Shown: positions 1 through 8,403 of the stretch, piece after piece | Position numbering within the stretch: the first letter of the stretch is position 1 | How the letters are laid out: the number at the start of each line of letters is the position of its first letter | Assembly: GCF_001043025.1 (NCBI RefSeq) | Contig: NZ_JYLD01000009.1 | Coordinates: 124,001-188,000 of the forward strand | Origin: Pseudomonas helleri | GTDB lineage: Bacteria > Pseudomonadota > Gammaproteobacteria > Pseudomonadales > Pseudomonadaceae | DNA: 64,000 bases | Reading direction: 5' to 3' | The notes under the pieces: generated by a model | Database searches by the model: none | The model's input: the letters and a program-made list of their open reading frames with translations, nothing else | Told to the model about the DNA's origin: nothing | Made by a program: the position numbers and the translations under genes

Positions 1-1
1 G

Positions 2-106
2 CTTGTCCGTGAAGCGATTGAAGACTTTGAGAAAAGATGTCAATTCGTGACGCTGGATGCGGCGCTCAGTAACCATATTGAATTCACTTGTAAAGGCCCG
101 GGGTAA
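2..106 (+). CDS. 3' end of an unrecognised protein (partial)
   Basis: Only the last 34 codons are inside the window, read in frame 2 and ending at TAA 104-106. The other two forward frames hit stops within this stretch. The visible residues start LVREAIEDFEKR and end IEFTCKGPG, with a mixed charged and helical look at the front. I do not recognise the family and the N-terminus is missing, so no function is given. Confidence 0.45.
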   Translation, partial: LVREAIEDFEKRCQFVTLDAALSNHIEFTCKGPG

Positions 107-284
107 CTGCCCGGAAGGCCGCACGCCAAAGGGCTGCCGACCAGGCACTGAGTCTTACGGTGTTGCGTACCGATTCAGATAAAGCATAGTCAATAAATAA
201 TCGAGTGATGGCTATGCGCCATCAATTACCGCCAAGATCCCGCCACGCAGGGATTATGGCCCTGTAGCGCGCACTCAACACGCC

Positions 285-659
285 TCAAATCTTCGCCGGC
301 AGGGCTTGAGCCTGACTGGGGCCAGGAATGAACTTGAGAATACGCAGCGTTTCGATCCGAGCCTTGGCCCGATAGGCGTACTCGCTCTTCGGGAACTCGT
401 TGATGATGTATTGATAGGTCTGGGCGGCATCCAGGTAAAACTTTGTACGCTCAAGACACAGCCCGCGCAACATTGCTGTTTGCGGCCAGATATAAGGACG
501 GCTTCGGCTGTCACGGTCTACCTCTGACAGCTCCAGCATCACCGCTTCACAATTACCACCGTCATACGCCCGGTAGGCATTGTTCAAGTGATGGTTCATT
601 GACCAGCGGGTACAGCCAGCAACACTGCTGACCACCACTAAAATTAGCAAAAAGCGCAT
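285..659 (-). CDS. small TPR-like lipoprotein
   Basis: This predicted 124-residue envelope lipoprotein starts MRFLLILVVVSSVAGC, a short signal peptide with a lipobox (VAGC) for lipidation and SPII cleavage. The mature part has helix pairs ending in a stretch like a single TPR or BamD-type repeat (DAAQTYQYIINEFPKSEYA). The ATG at 659 is chosen because AGGAG lies 6 nt before it; the in-frame ATG at 665 touches the Shine-Dalgarno and is unlikely. It is divergent from pykA. TPR lipoproteins usually scaffold envelope complexes; the partner here is unknown. Confidence 0.6.
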   Translation of the reverse strand: MRFLLILVVVSSVAGCTRWSMNHHLNNAYRAYDGGNCEAVMLELSEVDRDSRSRPYIWPQTAMLRGLCLERTKFYLDAAQTYQYIINEFPKSEYAYRAKARIETLRILKFIPGPSQAQALPAKI

Positions 660-813
660 GGGCATCTCCTGTTCTCAACAGTGTATCGACCCCGCCGGCA
701 AATTCTTCATAGCCTGTGCACCACAACTTAAGTCGAAAGTAGTGCAGAGGAACAATGACTACAGCCAAAGACCATAGTAGCCTTTGGCAGCGCTTGAACT
801 CAGGAGTCTTTGC

Positions 814-2265
814 ATGTCCGTTCGTCGAACTAAAATCGTTGCCACACTTGGCCCTGCCAGCAATTCACCGGAGATGCTTGAACAGCTGATCCTCGCTGGC
901 CTGGACGTCGCCCGTCTGAACTTTTCCCACGGCACTCCCGATGAGCACAAGGCTCGCGCCAAGCTGGTGCGTGACATCGCTGCCAAGCACGGCCGTTTCG
1001 TCGCGTTGCTGGGTGACCTGCAAGGCCCGAAAATTCGTATCGCCAAATTCGCCAACAAACGCATCGAACTGAAAATCGGTGATCGTTTCACCTTCTCCAC
1101 CAGCCACCCGCTGACCGAAGGTACCCAAGAAGTTGTTGGCATCGATTACCCGGATCTGGTCAAGGATTGCGGCGTCGGTGACGAACTGCTGCTCGATGAC
1201 GGTCGCGTGGTCATGCGCGTTGAAACCGCCACTGCCGATGCTCTGCACTGCGTCGTGTTGATCGGCGGCCCGCTGTCGGACCACAAAGGCATCAACCGCC
1301 GTGGTGGTGGCCTGACCGCCCCTGCGCTGACTGAAAAAGACAAGGCTGACATCAAGCTGGCTGCCGAAATGGAAGTCGACTACCTCGCCGTGTCGTTCCC
1401 GCGTGACGCCGCTGACATGGAATACGCCCGTCAACTGCGTGACGAAGCCGGCGGTACCGCTTGGCTGGTAGCAAAAATCGAACGCGCTGAAGCAGTAGCC
1501 GACGACGAAACCCTCGACGCACTGATCAAAGCCAGTGACGCAGTCATGGTTGCCCGTGGCGACCTGGGCGTTGAAATCGGCGACGCCGAGCTGGTGGGCA
1601 TCCAGAAAAAAATCATTCTGCACGCACGTCGCCACAACAAGGCGGTGATCGTTGCGACCCAGATGATGGAGTCGATGATCCAGAACCCGATGCCAACGCG
1701 TGCCGAAGTGTCCGACGTTGCCAACGCCGTTCTCGACTACACCGACGCCGTGATGTTGTCGGCCGAAAGTGCTGCCGGTGCTTACCCACTGGAAGCCGTG
1801 CAGGCCATGGCGCGTATTTGCGTCGGCGCTGAAAAGCACCCGACCAGCAAAACCTCCAGCCACCGCATCGGCAAGACCTTCGAAAGCTGCGACCAGAGCA
1901 TCGCGCTGGCGGCCATGTACACCGCCAACCACTTCCCTGGCGTTAAAGCGATCATTGCCCTGACTGAAAGCGGTTACACGCCGTTGATCATGTCGCGCAT
2001 CCGTTCTTCGGTGCCGATCTACGCGTTCTCCCCGCACCGCGAAACCCAGGCCCGTGCGGCCATGTTCCGTGGCGTCTACACCGTACCGTTCGATCCGGCT
2101 TCGTTGCCGCCAGAACAAGTCAGCCAGGCCGCTATCGACGAACTGCTCAAGCGCGGCGTCGTAGAGAAAGGTGACTGGGTCATCCTGACCAAGGGCGACA
2201 GCTACCACACCATCGGTGGCACCAACGGCATGAAGATCCTGCATGTCGGCGACAAAATGGTGTAA
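814..2265 (+). CDS. pykA: pyruvate kinase
   Basis: This cytosolic glycolytic enzyme converts phosphoenolpyruvate and ADP to pyruvate and ATP. It has 483 residues, the usual length for PykA-type enzymes. The N-terminus reads RRTKIVATLGPASNS, the active-site signature LVAKIERAEAV sits near residues 218-228, and MVARGDLGVE and the TQMMESMI segment follow. The ATG at 814 is preceded by AGGAG (802-806). A TTG 30 nt upstream is in frame but would place that Shine-Dalgarno inside the gene. A strong terminator follows. In P. aeruginosa pykA also lies near a ferredoxin reductase and a fumarase, as here. Confidence 0.97.
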   Translation: MSVRRTKIVATLGPASNSPEMLEQLILAGLDVARLNFSHGTPDEHKARAKLVRDIAAKHGRFVALLGDLQGPKIRIAKFANKRIELKIGDRFTFSTSHPLTEGTQEVVGIDYPDLVKDCGVGDELLLDDGRVVMRVETATADALHCVVLIGGPLSDHKGINRRGGGLTAPALTEKDKADIKLAAEMEVDYLAVSFPRDAADMEYARQLRDEAGGTAWLVAKIERAEAVADDETLDALIKASDAVMVARGDLGVEIGDAELVGIQKKIILHARRHNKAVIVATQMMESMIQNPMPTRAEVSDVANAVLDYTDAVMLSAESAAGAYPLEAVQAMARICVGAEKHPTSKTSSHRIGKTFESCDQSIALAAMYTANHFPGVKAIIALTESGYTPLIMSRIRSSVPIYAFSPHRETQARAAMFRGVYTVPFDPASLPPEQVSQAAIDELLKRGVVEKGDWVILTKGDSYHTIGGTNGMKILHVGDKMV

Positions 2266-2285
2266 GCCCTAACCGGCCCACACCC

Positions 2286-2320
2286 AAAGCCCCGCCCGAG
2301 CAATCCGGCGGGGCTTTTTT
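2286..2320 (+). terminator. Rho-independent terminator of pykA
   Basis: The arms AAAGCCCCGCC and GGCGGGGCTTT form a GC-rich stem with a short loop, followed by a run of six T. It lies about 20 nt after the pykA stop and is therefore its transcription terminator. Confidence 0.9.
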
Positions 2321-2343
2321 ATAACAACCCGCAACGTTCCTGT

Positions 2344-2414
2344 GTAGGAGCGAGCTTGCCTCGCGATCTTTTGACCTTAAAAGATCGCAGCCTTCGTGCC
2401 TCGACAGCGCCTAC
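2344..2414. repeat. REP-type palindrome, family A/C hybrid
   Basis: The left arm GTAGGAGCGAGCTTGCCTCG matches the other family A copies here. The right arm has diverged to AAAAGATCGCAGCCTTCG and ends GCGCCTAC, closer to the copy at 58419. It lies between the pykA terminator and the stop of the convergent reductase gene. Confidence 0.75.
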
Positions 2415-2415
2415 A

Positions 2416-3354
2416 TCAGCTACGGGTCAAAAAGGCATCGGCCAACAGTTGATTGCGCGAAAGCCCGGCCAAAAACAGCCGTTTGGCAAACGCTTCAACC
2501 GTGTCCGGATGGCCGCAGACCAACGCGTGGGTCTGCCGCGCAACCCCACGCAACTGCAACAGATAGTCTGCCAACTCGCTGCGCAGCACCCACTCCAGCG
2601 TCAGGTTGGCATGTTCCGCCGCCAATGCTTGCAACTGCGCTCTGAGATAAAACTCGCTGTCATCGCGGGCCACGTGCACCAGCCGGATCGGCCCTTGATG
2701 GTCTTGGCGCAGCGCCTCGCGCAGCACGCCAAACAGAGGCGCCAGCCCGGTACCCGCCGCCATTAGCCACAGCGGCTGCTCTTGCCAGTCCGGGTCGTAG
2801 CGCAACGCCCCGCCACGCAACTCGCCCAAACGCACGGGATCGCCCACCTTGAACTGCCGGGCCGCATCGGCAAATTCGCCGGGGTGCGCGCAATCGACAT
2901 GGAACTCCAGAAAGCGGTCCTCATCAGGCAGGCTGGCCAACGAATAAGGCCGGGCGATGCCGCCGGGCGTCCACAGCACCACATGCTGCCCCGCCCGATA
3001 GCGCACAGGGCGCTGCGCCCCCAAGCGCAGACGCAACACCGTGGCGCTGAGCCAGTCGACTGCCGCCACCTCGGCAGGCAGGCCGTCGTGTTGCGGGTCA
3101 AAGGCTTCTATATGCAGGTCAGCGCTCACTTGGCACTGGCACGCCAGGCGCCAGCCTTGCTCGCGCTGCGCACGGCTCAGCGCCTCGGGCTTGAGGTCAT
3201 GCGGCTCGCCCTGCACACAACGCACCAGACAGGCATGACAACTGCCCGCCCGGCAACTGTAAGGCACAGACACGCCTGCCTGATTCAAGGCATCCAGCAA
3301 ATTGCAGCCATCAGCAACTGACCAGCGTTTGTCAGCGACGTGTAACTCGGGCAC
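2416..3354 (-). CDS. 2Fe-2S ferredoxin/FAD-NAD(P)H reductase fusion (CDP-glucoseen reductase-like)
   Basis: This single-chain electron-transfer protein of 312 residues has three parts. An N-terminal plant-type [2Fe-2S] domain carries the cluster motif CRAGSCHACLVRC. An FAD-binding barrel contains RPYSLAS. An NAD(P)-binding Rossmann half contains LMAAGTGLAPLFG. The family moves electrons from NAD(P)H through FAD to the iron-sulfur centre and on to an oxygenase or similar partner; no partner is encoded nearby. The GTG at 3354 is preferred because AGGAGG is centred 6 nt upstream; a longer ATG start at 3417 lacks one. The stop lies 2 nt from the REP at 2344-2414. Confidence 0.88.
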   Translation of the reverse strand: MPELHVADKRWSVADGCNLLDALNQAGVSVPYSCRAGSCHACLVRCVQGEPHDLKPEALSRAQREQGWRLACQCQVSADLHIEAFDPQHDGLPAEVAAVDWLSATVLRLRLGAQRPVRYRAGQHVVLWTPGGIARPYSLASLPDEDRFLEFHVDCAHPGEFADAARQFKVGDPVRLGELRGGALRYDPDWQEQPLWLMAAGTGLAPLFGVLREALRQDHQGPIRLVHVARDDSEFYLRAQLQALAAEHANLTLEWVLRSELADYLLQLRGVARQTHALVCGHPDTVEAFAKRLFLAGLSRNQLLADAFLTRS

Positions 3355-3658
3355 TTCTGGCCTCCTGTGGGTAATTAGTCTTATAGACGCTAGGGCCGGG
3401 CGAGTCGCTTGACCCACCTCAGTGCGCCTAGCCCCCGAAAAGCGAAGGTCCTGCGGCCCTTATCGCAGCCTTCGGCAGCGGCTACAAGTTTTGCCTGCTC
3501 AGGTGTAACAAAGACAGGGGCGGGTTATACTGCCGCGCCTTTTTGTACCGGTCATGCGTGCCCGGTACATCTCTCAAGTTGTTTACGACAGACCGAAACA
3601 CCCAGGTCGCAAACACCTTATTGATTGAATGTTCCCGTCTTATAGAGGAGCGCGACCC

Positions 3659-5182
3659 ATGACCGTTATCAAGCAAGACGATCTGATCCAGAGCGTTGCT
3701 GACGCCCTGCAATTCATTTCTTACTACCACCCCGTTGACTTCATTCAGTCCATGCACGAAGCCTACCTGCGCGAAGAATCGCCAGCGGCCCGTGACTCGA
3801 TGGCGCAAATCCTGATCAACTCGCGCATGTGTGCCACCGGCCACCGCCCGATTTGCCAGGACACCGGCATCGTCACCGTGTTCGTGCGTGTGGGCATGGA
3901 TGTGCGCTGGACCGGCGCCACCATGAGCCTGGACGACATGATCAACGAAGGCGTGCGTCGCGCTTACAACCTGCCAGAAAACGTCCTGCGTGCATCCATC
4001 CTGGCCGACCCGGCCGGTGCTCGCCGCAACACCAAGGACAACACCCCGGCAGTCATCCACTACTCCATCGTCCCGGGCAACACCGTGGAAGTGGACGTGG
4101 CGGCCAAGGGCGGCGGTTCCGAGAACAAGTCGAAAATGGCCATGCTCAACCCGTCCGACTCGATCGTTGACTGGGTGCTCAAGACCGTTCCGACCATGGG
4201 CGCGGGCTGGTGCCCACCGGGCATGCTCGGCATCGGTATCGGCGGCACGGCTGAAAAGGCGGCAGTGATGGCCAAAGAAGTGTTGATGGAGTCCATCGAC
4301 ATTCATGACCTGATCAAGCGCGGCCCGAGCAACCGTATCGAAGAGATGCGTATCGAGCTGTTCGAGAAGGTCAACCAACTGGGCATCGGCGCCCAGGGCC
4401 TGGGCGGTCTGACCACCGTGCTCGACGTTAAAATCATGGACTACCCGACCCACGCCGCTTCCCTGCCGGTGTGCATGATCCCGAACTGCGCGGCCACCCG
4501 CCACGCGCACTTCGTGCTCGACGGTTCCGGCCCTGCCGTGCTCGAAGCGCCGCCGCTCGACGCCTACCCGGAAATCGTCTGGGAAGCCGGCCCATCGGCA
4601 CGCCGTGTCAACCTCGATACCCTGACCCCAGAAGACGTACAAAGCTGGAAGCCGGGCGAGACCGTGTTGCTCAACGGCAAAATGCTCACCGGTCGCGACG
4701 CGGCGCACAAGCGCATGGTCGAAATGCTCAACAAGGGTGAAACCTTGCCGGTCGACCTCAAAGGCCGCTTCATCTACTACGTTGGCCCGGTTGATCCGGT
4801 AGGCGACGAAGTGGTGGGCCCGGCAGGCCCGACCACCGCTACGCGGATGGACAAATTCACCCGCCAGATCCTCGATCAAACCGGCTTGCTGGGCATGATC
4901 GGTAAATCCGAGCGCGGCCCGACTGCCATCGAAGCGATCAAGGAACACAAAGCCGTGTACCTGATGGCCGTGGGCGGTGCAGCCTACCTGGTTGCCCAGG
5001 CGATCAAAAAATCGCGCGTGGTGGCGTTTGCCGAACTGGGCATGGAAGCGATCTACGAGTTCGACGTTAAAGACATGCCAGTGACCGTGGCAGTCGACAG
5101 CAAAGGCGAGTCGGTGCACATCACCGGCCCGGCGATCTGGCAACAAAAGATCCACGACAGCCTGGCCGTAGAAGTGCAATAA
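3659..5182 (+). CDS. fumA: class I (iron-sulfur) fumarate hydratase
   Basis: This TCA-cycle enzyme interconverts fumarate and L-malate. Its 507 residues match oxygen-sensitive [4Fe-4S] class I fumarases with fused alpha and beta domains. Likely cluster ligands are Cys66 (ICQDTGIV), Cys185 (GWCPPGMLGIGIGG) and Cys277 (IPNCAATRHAHF). The C-terminal beta domain includes GPTTATRMDKFT and LMAVGGAAYLVAQAI. The ATG at 3659 has GAGGAG at 3645-3650; an upstream in-frame start at 3629 lacks a ribosome site. The gene is monocistronic with its own terminator. A large antisense reading frame across it is a composition artefact. Confidence 0.96.
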   Translation: MTVIKQDDLIQSVADALQFISYYHPVDFIQSMHEAYLREESPAARDSMAQILINSRMCATGHRPICQDTGIVTVFVRVGMDVRWTGATMSLDDMINEGVRRAYNLPENVLRASILADPAGARRNTKDNTPAVIHYSIVPGNTVEVDVAAKGGGSENKSKMAMLNPSDSIVDWVLKTVPTMGAGWCPPGMLGIGIGGTAEKAAVMAKEVLMESIDIHDLIKRGPSNRIEEMRIELFEKVNQLGIGAQGLGGLTTVLDVKIMDYPTHAASLPVCMIPNCAATRHAHFVLDGSGPAVLEAPPLDAYPEIVWEAGPSARRVNLDTLTPEDVQSWKPGETVLLNGKMLTGRDAAHKRMVEMLNKGETLPVDLKGRFIYYVGPVDPVGDEVVGPAGPTTATRMDKFTRQILDQTGLLGMIGKSERGPTAIEAIKEHKAVYLMAVGGAAYLVAQAIKKSRVVAFAELGMEAIYEFDVKDMPVTVAVDSKGESVHITGPAIWQQKIHDSLAVEVQ

Positions 5183-5201
5183 GCACGTCCACGCCAGACA
5201 C

Positions 5202-5237
5202 AAAAACGGCCGGGTGAATAACCCGGCCGTTTTTTTA
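5202..5237 (+). terminator. Rho-independent terminator of the fumarase gene
   Basis: AAAAACGGCCGGGT pairs with ACCCGGCCGTTTTT around a 5-nt loop and ends in a run of seven T, about 20 nt after the fumarase stop. The A and T flanks make it potentially active in both directions. Confidence 0.92.
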
Positions 5238-5250
5238 TGCGCGCCTCCTT

Positions 5251-5335
5251 GTGGGAGCGGGCTTGCTCGCGATTCAAGCGATACGGTTTGCCTGATGAAC
5301 TGCGGCGATGCCATCGCGAGCAAGCCCGCTCCCAC
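5251..5335. repeat. REPIN, family B (85 bp)
   Basis: Two inverted REP units, GTGGGAGCGGGCTTGCTCGC and its reverse complement, flank about 40 bp of non-conserved sequence. The copies at 49906 and 53851 have exactly the same 85-bp length. Confidence 0.9.
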
Positions 5336-5366
5336 AGGTTTTCAACAGTCCAAACCTGCCCTGCGC

Positions 5367-6515
5367 TTAGAACGCGTTACGGAAGATCTCTTCAATCTGC
5401 GCCTGATCAGCCTTGCGCGGGTTAGTGAAGCCGCACGCATCTTTCAGCGCATTGGTGGCCAGGACCGGGATGTCATCCAGTTTGGCGCCCAGGTCACGAA
5501 GGCCTGCCGGGATTTCTACGTCCTTGGCCAAGGTACGAATTGCCGCAATGGCCGCCTGCGCGCCCTCTTCCGGGCTCAGGCCGCGCACGTCGGCACCCAG
5601 CGCGTGGGCCACATCTGTCAGGCGCTGCGCACAGACATTGGCGTTAAAGGTTTGCACGTGAGGCAGCAACACCGCGTTGCACACACCGTGCGGCAGGTCG
5701 TAGTAACCGCCCAACTGGTGCGCCATGGCATGCACAAAACCCAACGACGCGTTGTTGAACGCCATGCCCGCCAGGAACTGCGCATACGCCATGTTTTCAC
5801 GCGCTACCAGGTCTTTGCCGTCACGCACCGCCTGACGCAGATTGTGGCTGATCAGCTCCATGGCCTTGATTGCACAGGCATCGGTAATCGGCGTGGCCGC
5901 CGTCGACACATAGGCTTCAATGGCGTGGGTCAAGGCGTCCATGCCAGTAGCGGCGGTCAGGCCTTTAGGCATCGCTACCATCAATTCAGGGTCATTGACC
6001 GACAACAGCGGGGTCACGTTACGGTCGACGATGGCCATTTTTACATGGCGCTCTTCATCGGTAATGATGCAAAAACGCGTCATCTCACTGGCCGTGCCAG
6101 CCGTGGTGTTGATCGACACCAGCGGCAGTTGCGGCTTGGCCGACTGATCGACGCCCTCATAGTCACGGATATGCCCACCGTTGGTGGCGCACAGGGCAAT
6201 GCCCTTGGCGCAGTCATGGGGCGAGCCGCCGCCCAGTGACACCACGAAATCACACGCGTGCTCCTTGAGGACTTTCAAACCGGCTTCGACGTTAGCAATG
6301 CTCGGGTTGGGCTTGGCCCCGTCAAAAATCACCGATTGCACGTCCTGCAACGCCAGCTTTTCAGCAATCAACGTCGCCACCCCGGCCTTGGCCAACCCTG
6401 CGTCCGTAACGATCAACGCCTTGCGAAAACCATAATTGCGAATCGCGGCCATGGCTTCGTCCAGACAGCCGTTGCCCATGATGTTTACCGCAGGGATGAA
6501 AAAGGTGCTGGTCAT
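5367..6515 (-). CDS. yiaY: iron-containing alcohol dehydrogenase (YiaY-like)
   Basis: This 382-residue group III Fe-dependent alcohol dehydrogenase probably oxidises short alcohols or L-threonine with NAD+. It shows the nucleotide-binding SLGGGSPHDCAKG, the TTAGTASEMT loop, the MDALTHAIEAYVS helix with metal ligands, and the histidine-rich FVHAMAHQLGGYYDLPHG. The ATG at 6515 has GAGGA 6 nt upstream. YiaY-like proteins have been called both L-threonine and general alcohol dehydrogenases, so the substrate is unsure. It stands alone, convergent with the fumarase gene. Confidence 0.88.
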   Translation of the reverse strand: MTSTFFIPAVNIMGNGCLDEAMAAIRNYGFRKALIVTDAGLAKAGVATLIAEKLALQDVQSVIFDGAKPNPSIANVEAGLKVLKEHACDFVVSLGGGSPHDCAKGIALCATNGGHIRDYEGVDQSAKPQLPLVSINTTAGTASEMTRFCIITDEERHVKMAIVDRNVTPLLSVNDPELMVAMPKGLTAATGMDALTHAIEAYVSTAATPITDACAIKAMELISHNLRQAVRDGKDLVARENMAYAQFLAGMAFNNASLGFVHAMAHQLGGYYDLPHGVCNAVLLPHVQTFNANVCAQRLTDVAHALGADVRGLSPEEGAQAAIAAIRTLAKDVEIPAGLRDLGAKLDDIPVLATNALKDACGFTNPRKADQAQIEEIFRNAF

Positions 6516-6663
6516 CGAGAGTCCTCAGCGCGGGCACTGCCCGCAACGCTTGTTGTGTCGGTGAGGGTAGCTTCCTCCAATCAAATGGCGCAGATGTTGA
6601 CTTGGCTCAACGGTTGGGCGTGATAAAGTCCCGCACCGCCCCAGTATCGAGACACCAATAGAC

Positions 6664-7689
6664 ATGACCCCCTTCCAGGAATTTGATGCCGAACTAGAAG
6701 ACTGGAACACGCTCAGCGCCAGCCAGCCTTGCAGCGGGTTGCTGCTGGGTAACGGCGCGAGCATGGCCGTGTGGCATGACTTTTATTACGACTCATTGTT
6801 TGAGAAAGCCAAAAGCGTCAGCGAAAAGCCCCTGAGCCAGACCGAACTCAGCGTGTTTGACGCCTTGGGCACACGCAACTTTGAACACGTGCTCAGCGCC
6901 CTGAAAACCGCGAGCAAGGTCAACAAAGCGCTGGCGATCAGCTCGGCCTCGCCGCGCAAACGCTATTACGCGATCAAAGAAGCCCTGATCAACTGCACCC
7001 AGGATGTGCACATCCCGTGGCGCTTGATGCAGGCCGACACCTTGCGCTGCTGGCAGCAGGAACTGGCCCGCTACGCCACCGTGTACTGCTCCAACTACGA
7101 CCTGCTCACCCCATGGGCGGTGATGCATGCGCCCAAGCAATTCAATGACCTGTTCGACACCCCAAGCGCCACCTTTGAGTTGGGCAACGCCCTGGGCAAA
7201 GGCAAAGCCACGCGGGTGCTGTACCTGCACGGCGCCATGCACCTGGTAAAAAACCAGGAAGGCAAGGCGCGCAAACTCAACGCAGATGAAGCCACCTTAC
7301 TCAGCAGCTTTGCGGTCAACCATTCGATCAGCGCCCTGGATGATGTGCCGCTGTTTGTCAGCGAAGGCAGCAGTGATGACAAGCGCAAATCCATTCGCTA
7401 CTGCGACTACCTGAGCTTTTGCCACGAACAACTGATGGCCCACAAAGACGCGCTATGCCTCTTTGGCCACAGCTTGAGCGAGCAAGACCAGCACCTGATC
7501 AACGCCTTGCGTCAGGCGCCGCTGAAAACCCTGTGCATCTCGATCTACCCGCGCAGCGAAGCGTTTATCCGCTTCCAGAAAAACCACTACGCGGCGCTAT
7601 TTGCCGACAAAAAGCTGACATTGCGCTTCTACAATTCAAAAACTCACCCGCTGGGCTCCAGCAAACATTCAGTCCCGGTAGAGGTGTAA
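6664..7689 (+). CDS. DUF4917 family, SIR2-like protein
   Basis: This soluble 341-residue protein has an N-terminal nucleotide-binding-type loop SGLLLGNGASMAV, resembling the GAGAS loop of SIR2-like NAD-binding folds. A central segment YCSNYDLLTPW and YLHGAMHLV recalls the SIR2 pattern of an Asn-Tyr-Asp and a downstream His. A C-terminal LCLFGHSLSEQDQHL also fits SIR2-related domains. I recognise it as DUF4917; no enzyme activity is established to my knowledge. It is a single gene, divergent from the alcohol dehydrogenase. Relatedness to NAD-depleting defence effectors is inference only. Confidence 0.75.
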   Translation: MTPFQEFDAELEDWNTLSASQPCSGLLLGNGASMAVWHDFYYDSLFEKAKSVSEKPLSQTELSVFDALGTRNFEHVLSALKTASKVNKALAISSASPRKRYYAIKEALINCTQDVHIPWRLMQADTLRCWQQELARYATVYCSNYDLLTPWAVMHAPKQFNDLFDTPSATFELGNALGKGKATRVLYLHGAMHLVKNQEGKARKLNADEATLLSSFAVNHSISALDDVPLFVSEGSSDDKRKSIRYCDYLSFCHEQLMAHKDALCLFGHSLSEQDQHLINALRQAPLKTLCISIYPRSEAFIRFQKNHYAALFADKKLTLRFYNSKTHPLGSSKHSVPVEV

Positions 7690-7704
7690 CCCCCCACCAC
7701 AACG

Positions 7705-7769
7705 GTAGGAGCGAGCTTGCCTCGCGATCTTTTGATCTTTCGCAGCCTTCGTACCTCGGTAGCGACTAC
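7705..7769. repeat. degenerate REP palindrome, family A/C hybrid
   Basis: The left arm GTAGGAGCGAGCTTGCCTCG is intact. The right arm has decayed to CGCAGCCTTCGTACCTCGGT and ends GACTAC. It lies between the DUF4917 gene and the sigma-factor gene. Confidence 0.7.
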
Positions 7770-7805
7770 AAGATTCAGAGACATCGGTAATAAAACGAGA
7801 CAAAT

Positions 7806-7824
7806 AGCAATAATTCTCGATACC
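7806..7824 (+). promoter_or_regulatory. possible Fur box before the FecI-like gene
   Basis: The 19-nt segment AGCAATAATTCTCGATACC matches the Fur consensus at about 11 of 19 positions and keeps the ATAATTCTC core. It lies 40 nt before the start of the FecI-like sigma gene, where Fur sites of iron-starvation sigma genes are usual. The match is imperfect, so this is tentative. Confidence 0.4.
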
Positions 7825-7863
7825 ATTCGCGTCTTATTGCATCGTTTTCCTACAGGGATGTAC

Positions 7864-8403
7864 ATGTCTCGCCTTAAACCCGACCCGCTGGCGGCCGAAT
7901 CCTTTCGCGAGTTCTATACGCAAATTCTGCACTTCCTGCGCAAGCGTACCGACAACGCCAGCGATGCCGCTGACATGACTCAAGATGTGTTCACGCAATG
8001 GCTGGGTTATCAGGACCGGGCCAACGTCGAGCAACCGCGGGCGTTTCTGTTCCAGGTGGCGCGCAATCTGCTGCGCGATCACTGGCGTCGGCAGCAGGTA
8101 CGCCATGAGGCACACAGCGAGCATCTGCAACCGGCAACCGAGCCTTTAAGCGACGAGAGGGATGAGCCCATGGCCGCTGCCCAGCGCCTGCAACGCCTTG
8201 AGCAACTCAAAAGCGTACTCGCCGAACTCTCGCCCAGACGCCGCGAAGCCCTTATGCTGCACCGCTTTGAAGGCTTGAGTCAGGCCCAGATAGCCGAACG
8301 CATGGGGATCTCCGTCAGCATGGTGGAAAAACACATTGCCTTTGCCTTGTTGCACTGCAAGCAGCATTTACACCGGGATAGCGGCAAGGAACAGCCAAAA
8401 TGA
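7864..8403 (+). CDS. FecI-like ECF sigma factor
   Basis: This 179-residue iron-starvation ECF sigma factor carries region 2 (TDNASDAADMTQDVFTQWLG and FQVARNLLRDHWRR) and region 4 (LSPRRREALMLHRFEGL then the helix-turn-helix AQIAERMGISVSMVEKHIA). Such factors direct RNA polymerase to the receptor gene when FecR reports ligand. The ATG at 7864 has AGGGA 5 nt before it; an ATG 6 nt upstream would overlap that site. It overlaps the FecR gene by 4 nt and leads a FecI-FecR-receptor set. A possible Fur box precedes it. Confidence 0.92.
   Translation: MSRLKPDPLAAESFREFYTQILHFLRKRTDNASDAADMTQDVFTQWLGYQDRANVEQPRAFLFQVARNLLRDHWRRQQVRHEAHSEHLQPATEPLSDERDEPMAAAQRLQRLEQLKSVLAELSPRRREALMLHRFEGLSQAQIAERMGISVSMVEKHIAFALLHCKQHLHRDSGKEQPK

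Noticed and set aside
865..2244. 459-codon frame antisense to pykA
   Set aside because: Shadow of the pyruvate kinase codons with no start signal and no recognisable family.
3482..5335. 617-codon open frame antisense to the fumarase gene
   Set aside because: It is a composition shadow of a high-GC gene: rich in His, Gly and Val, no ribosome site, no domain, and it runs through the terminator and REPIN.
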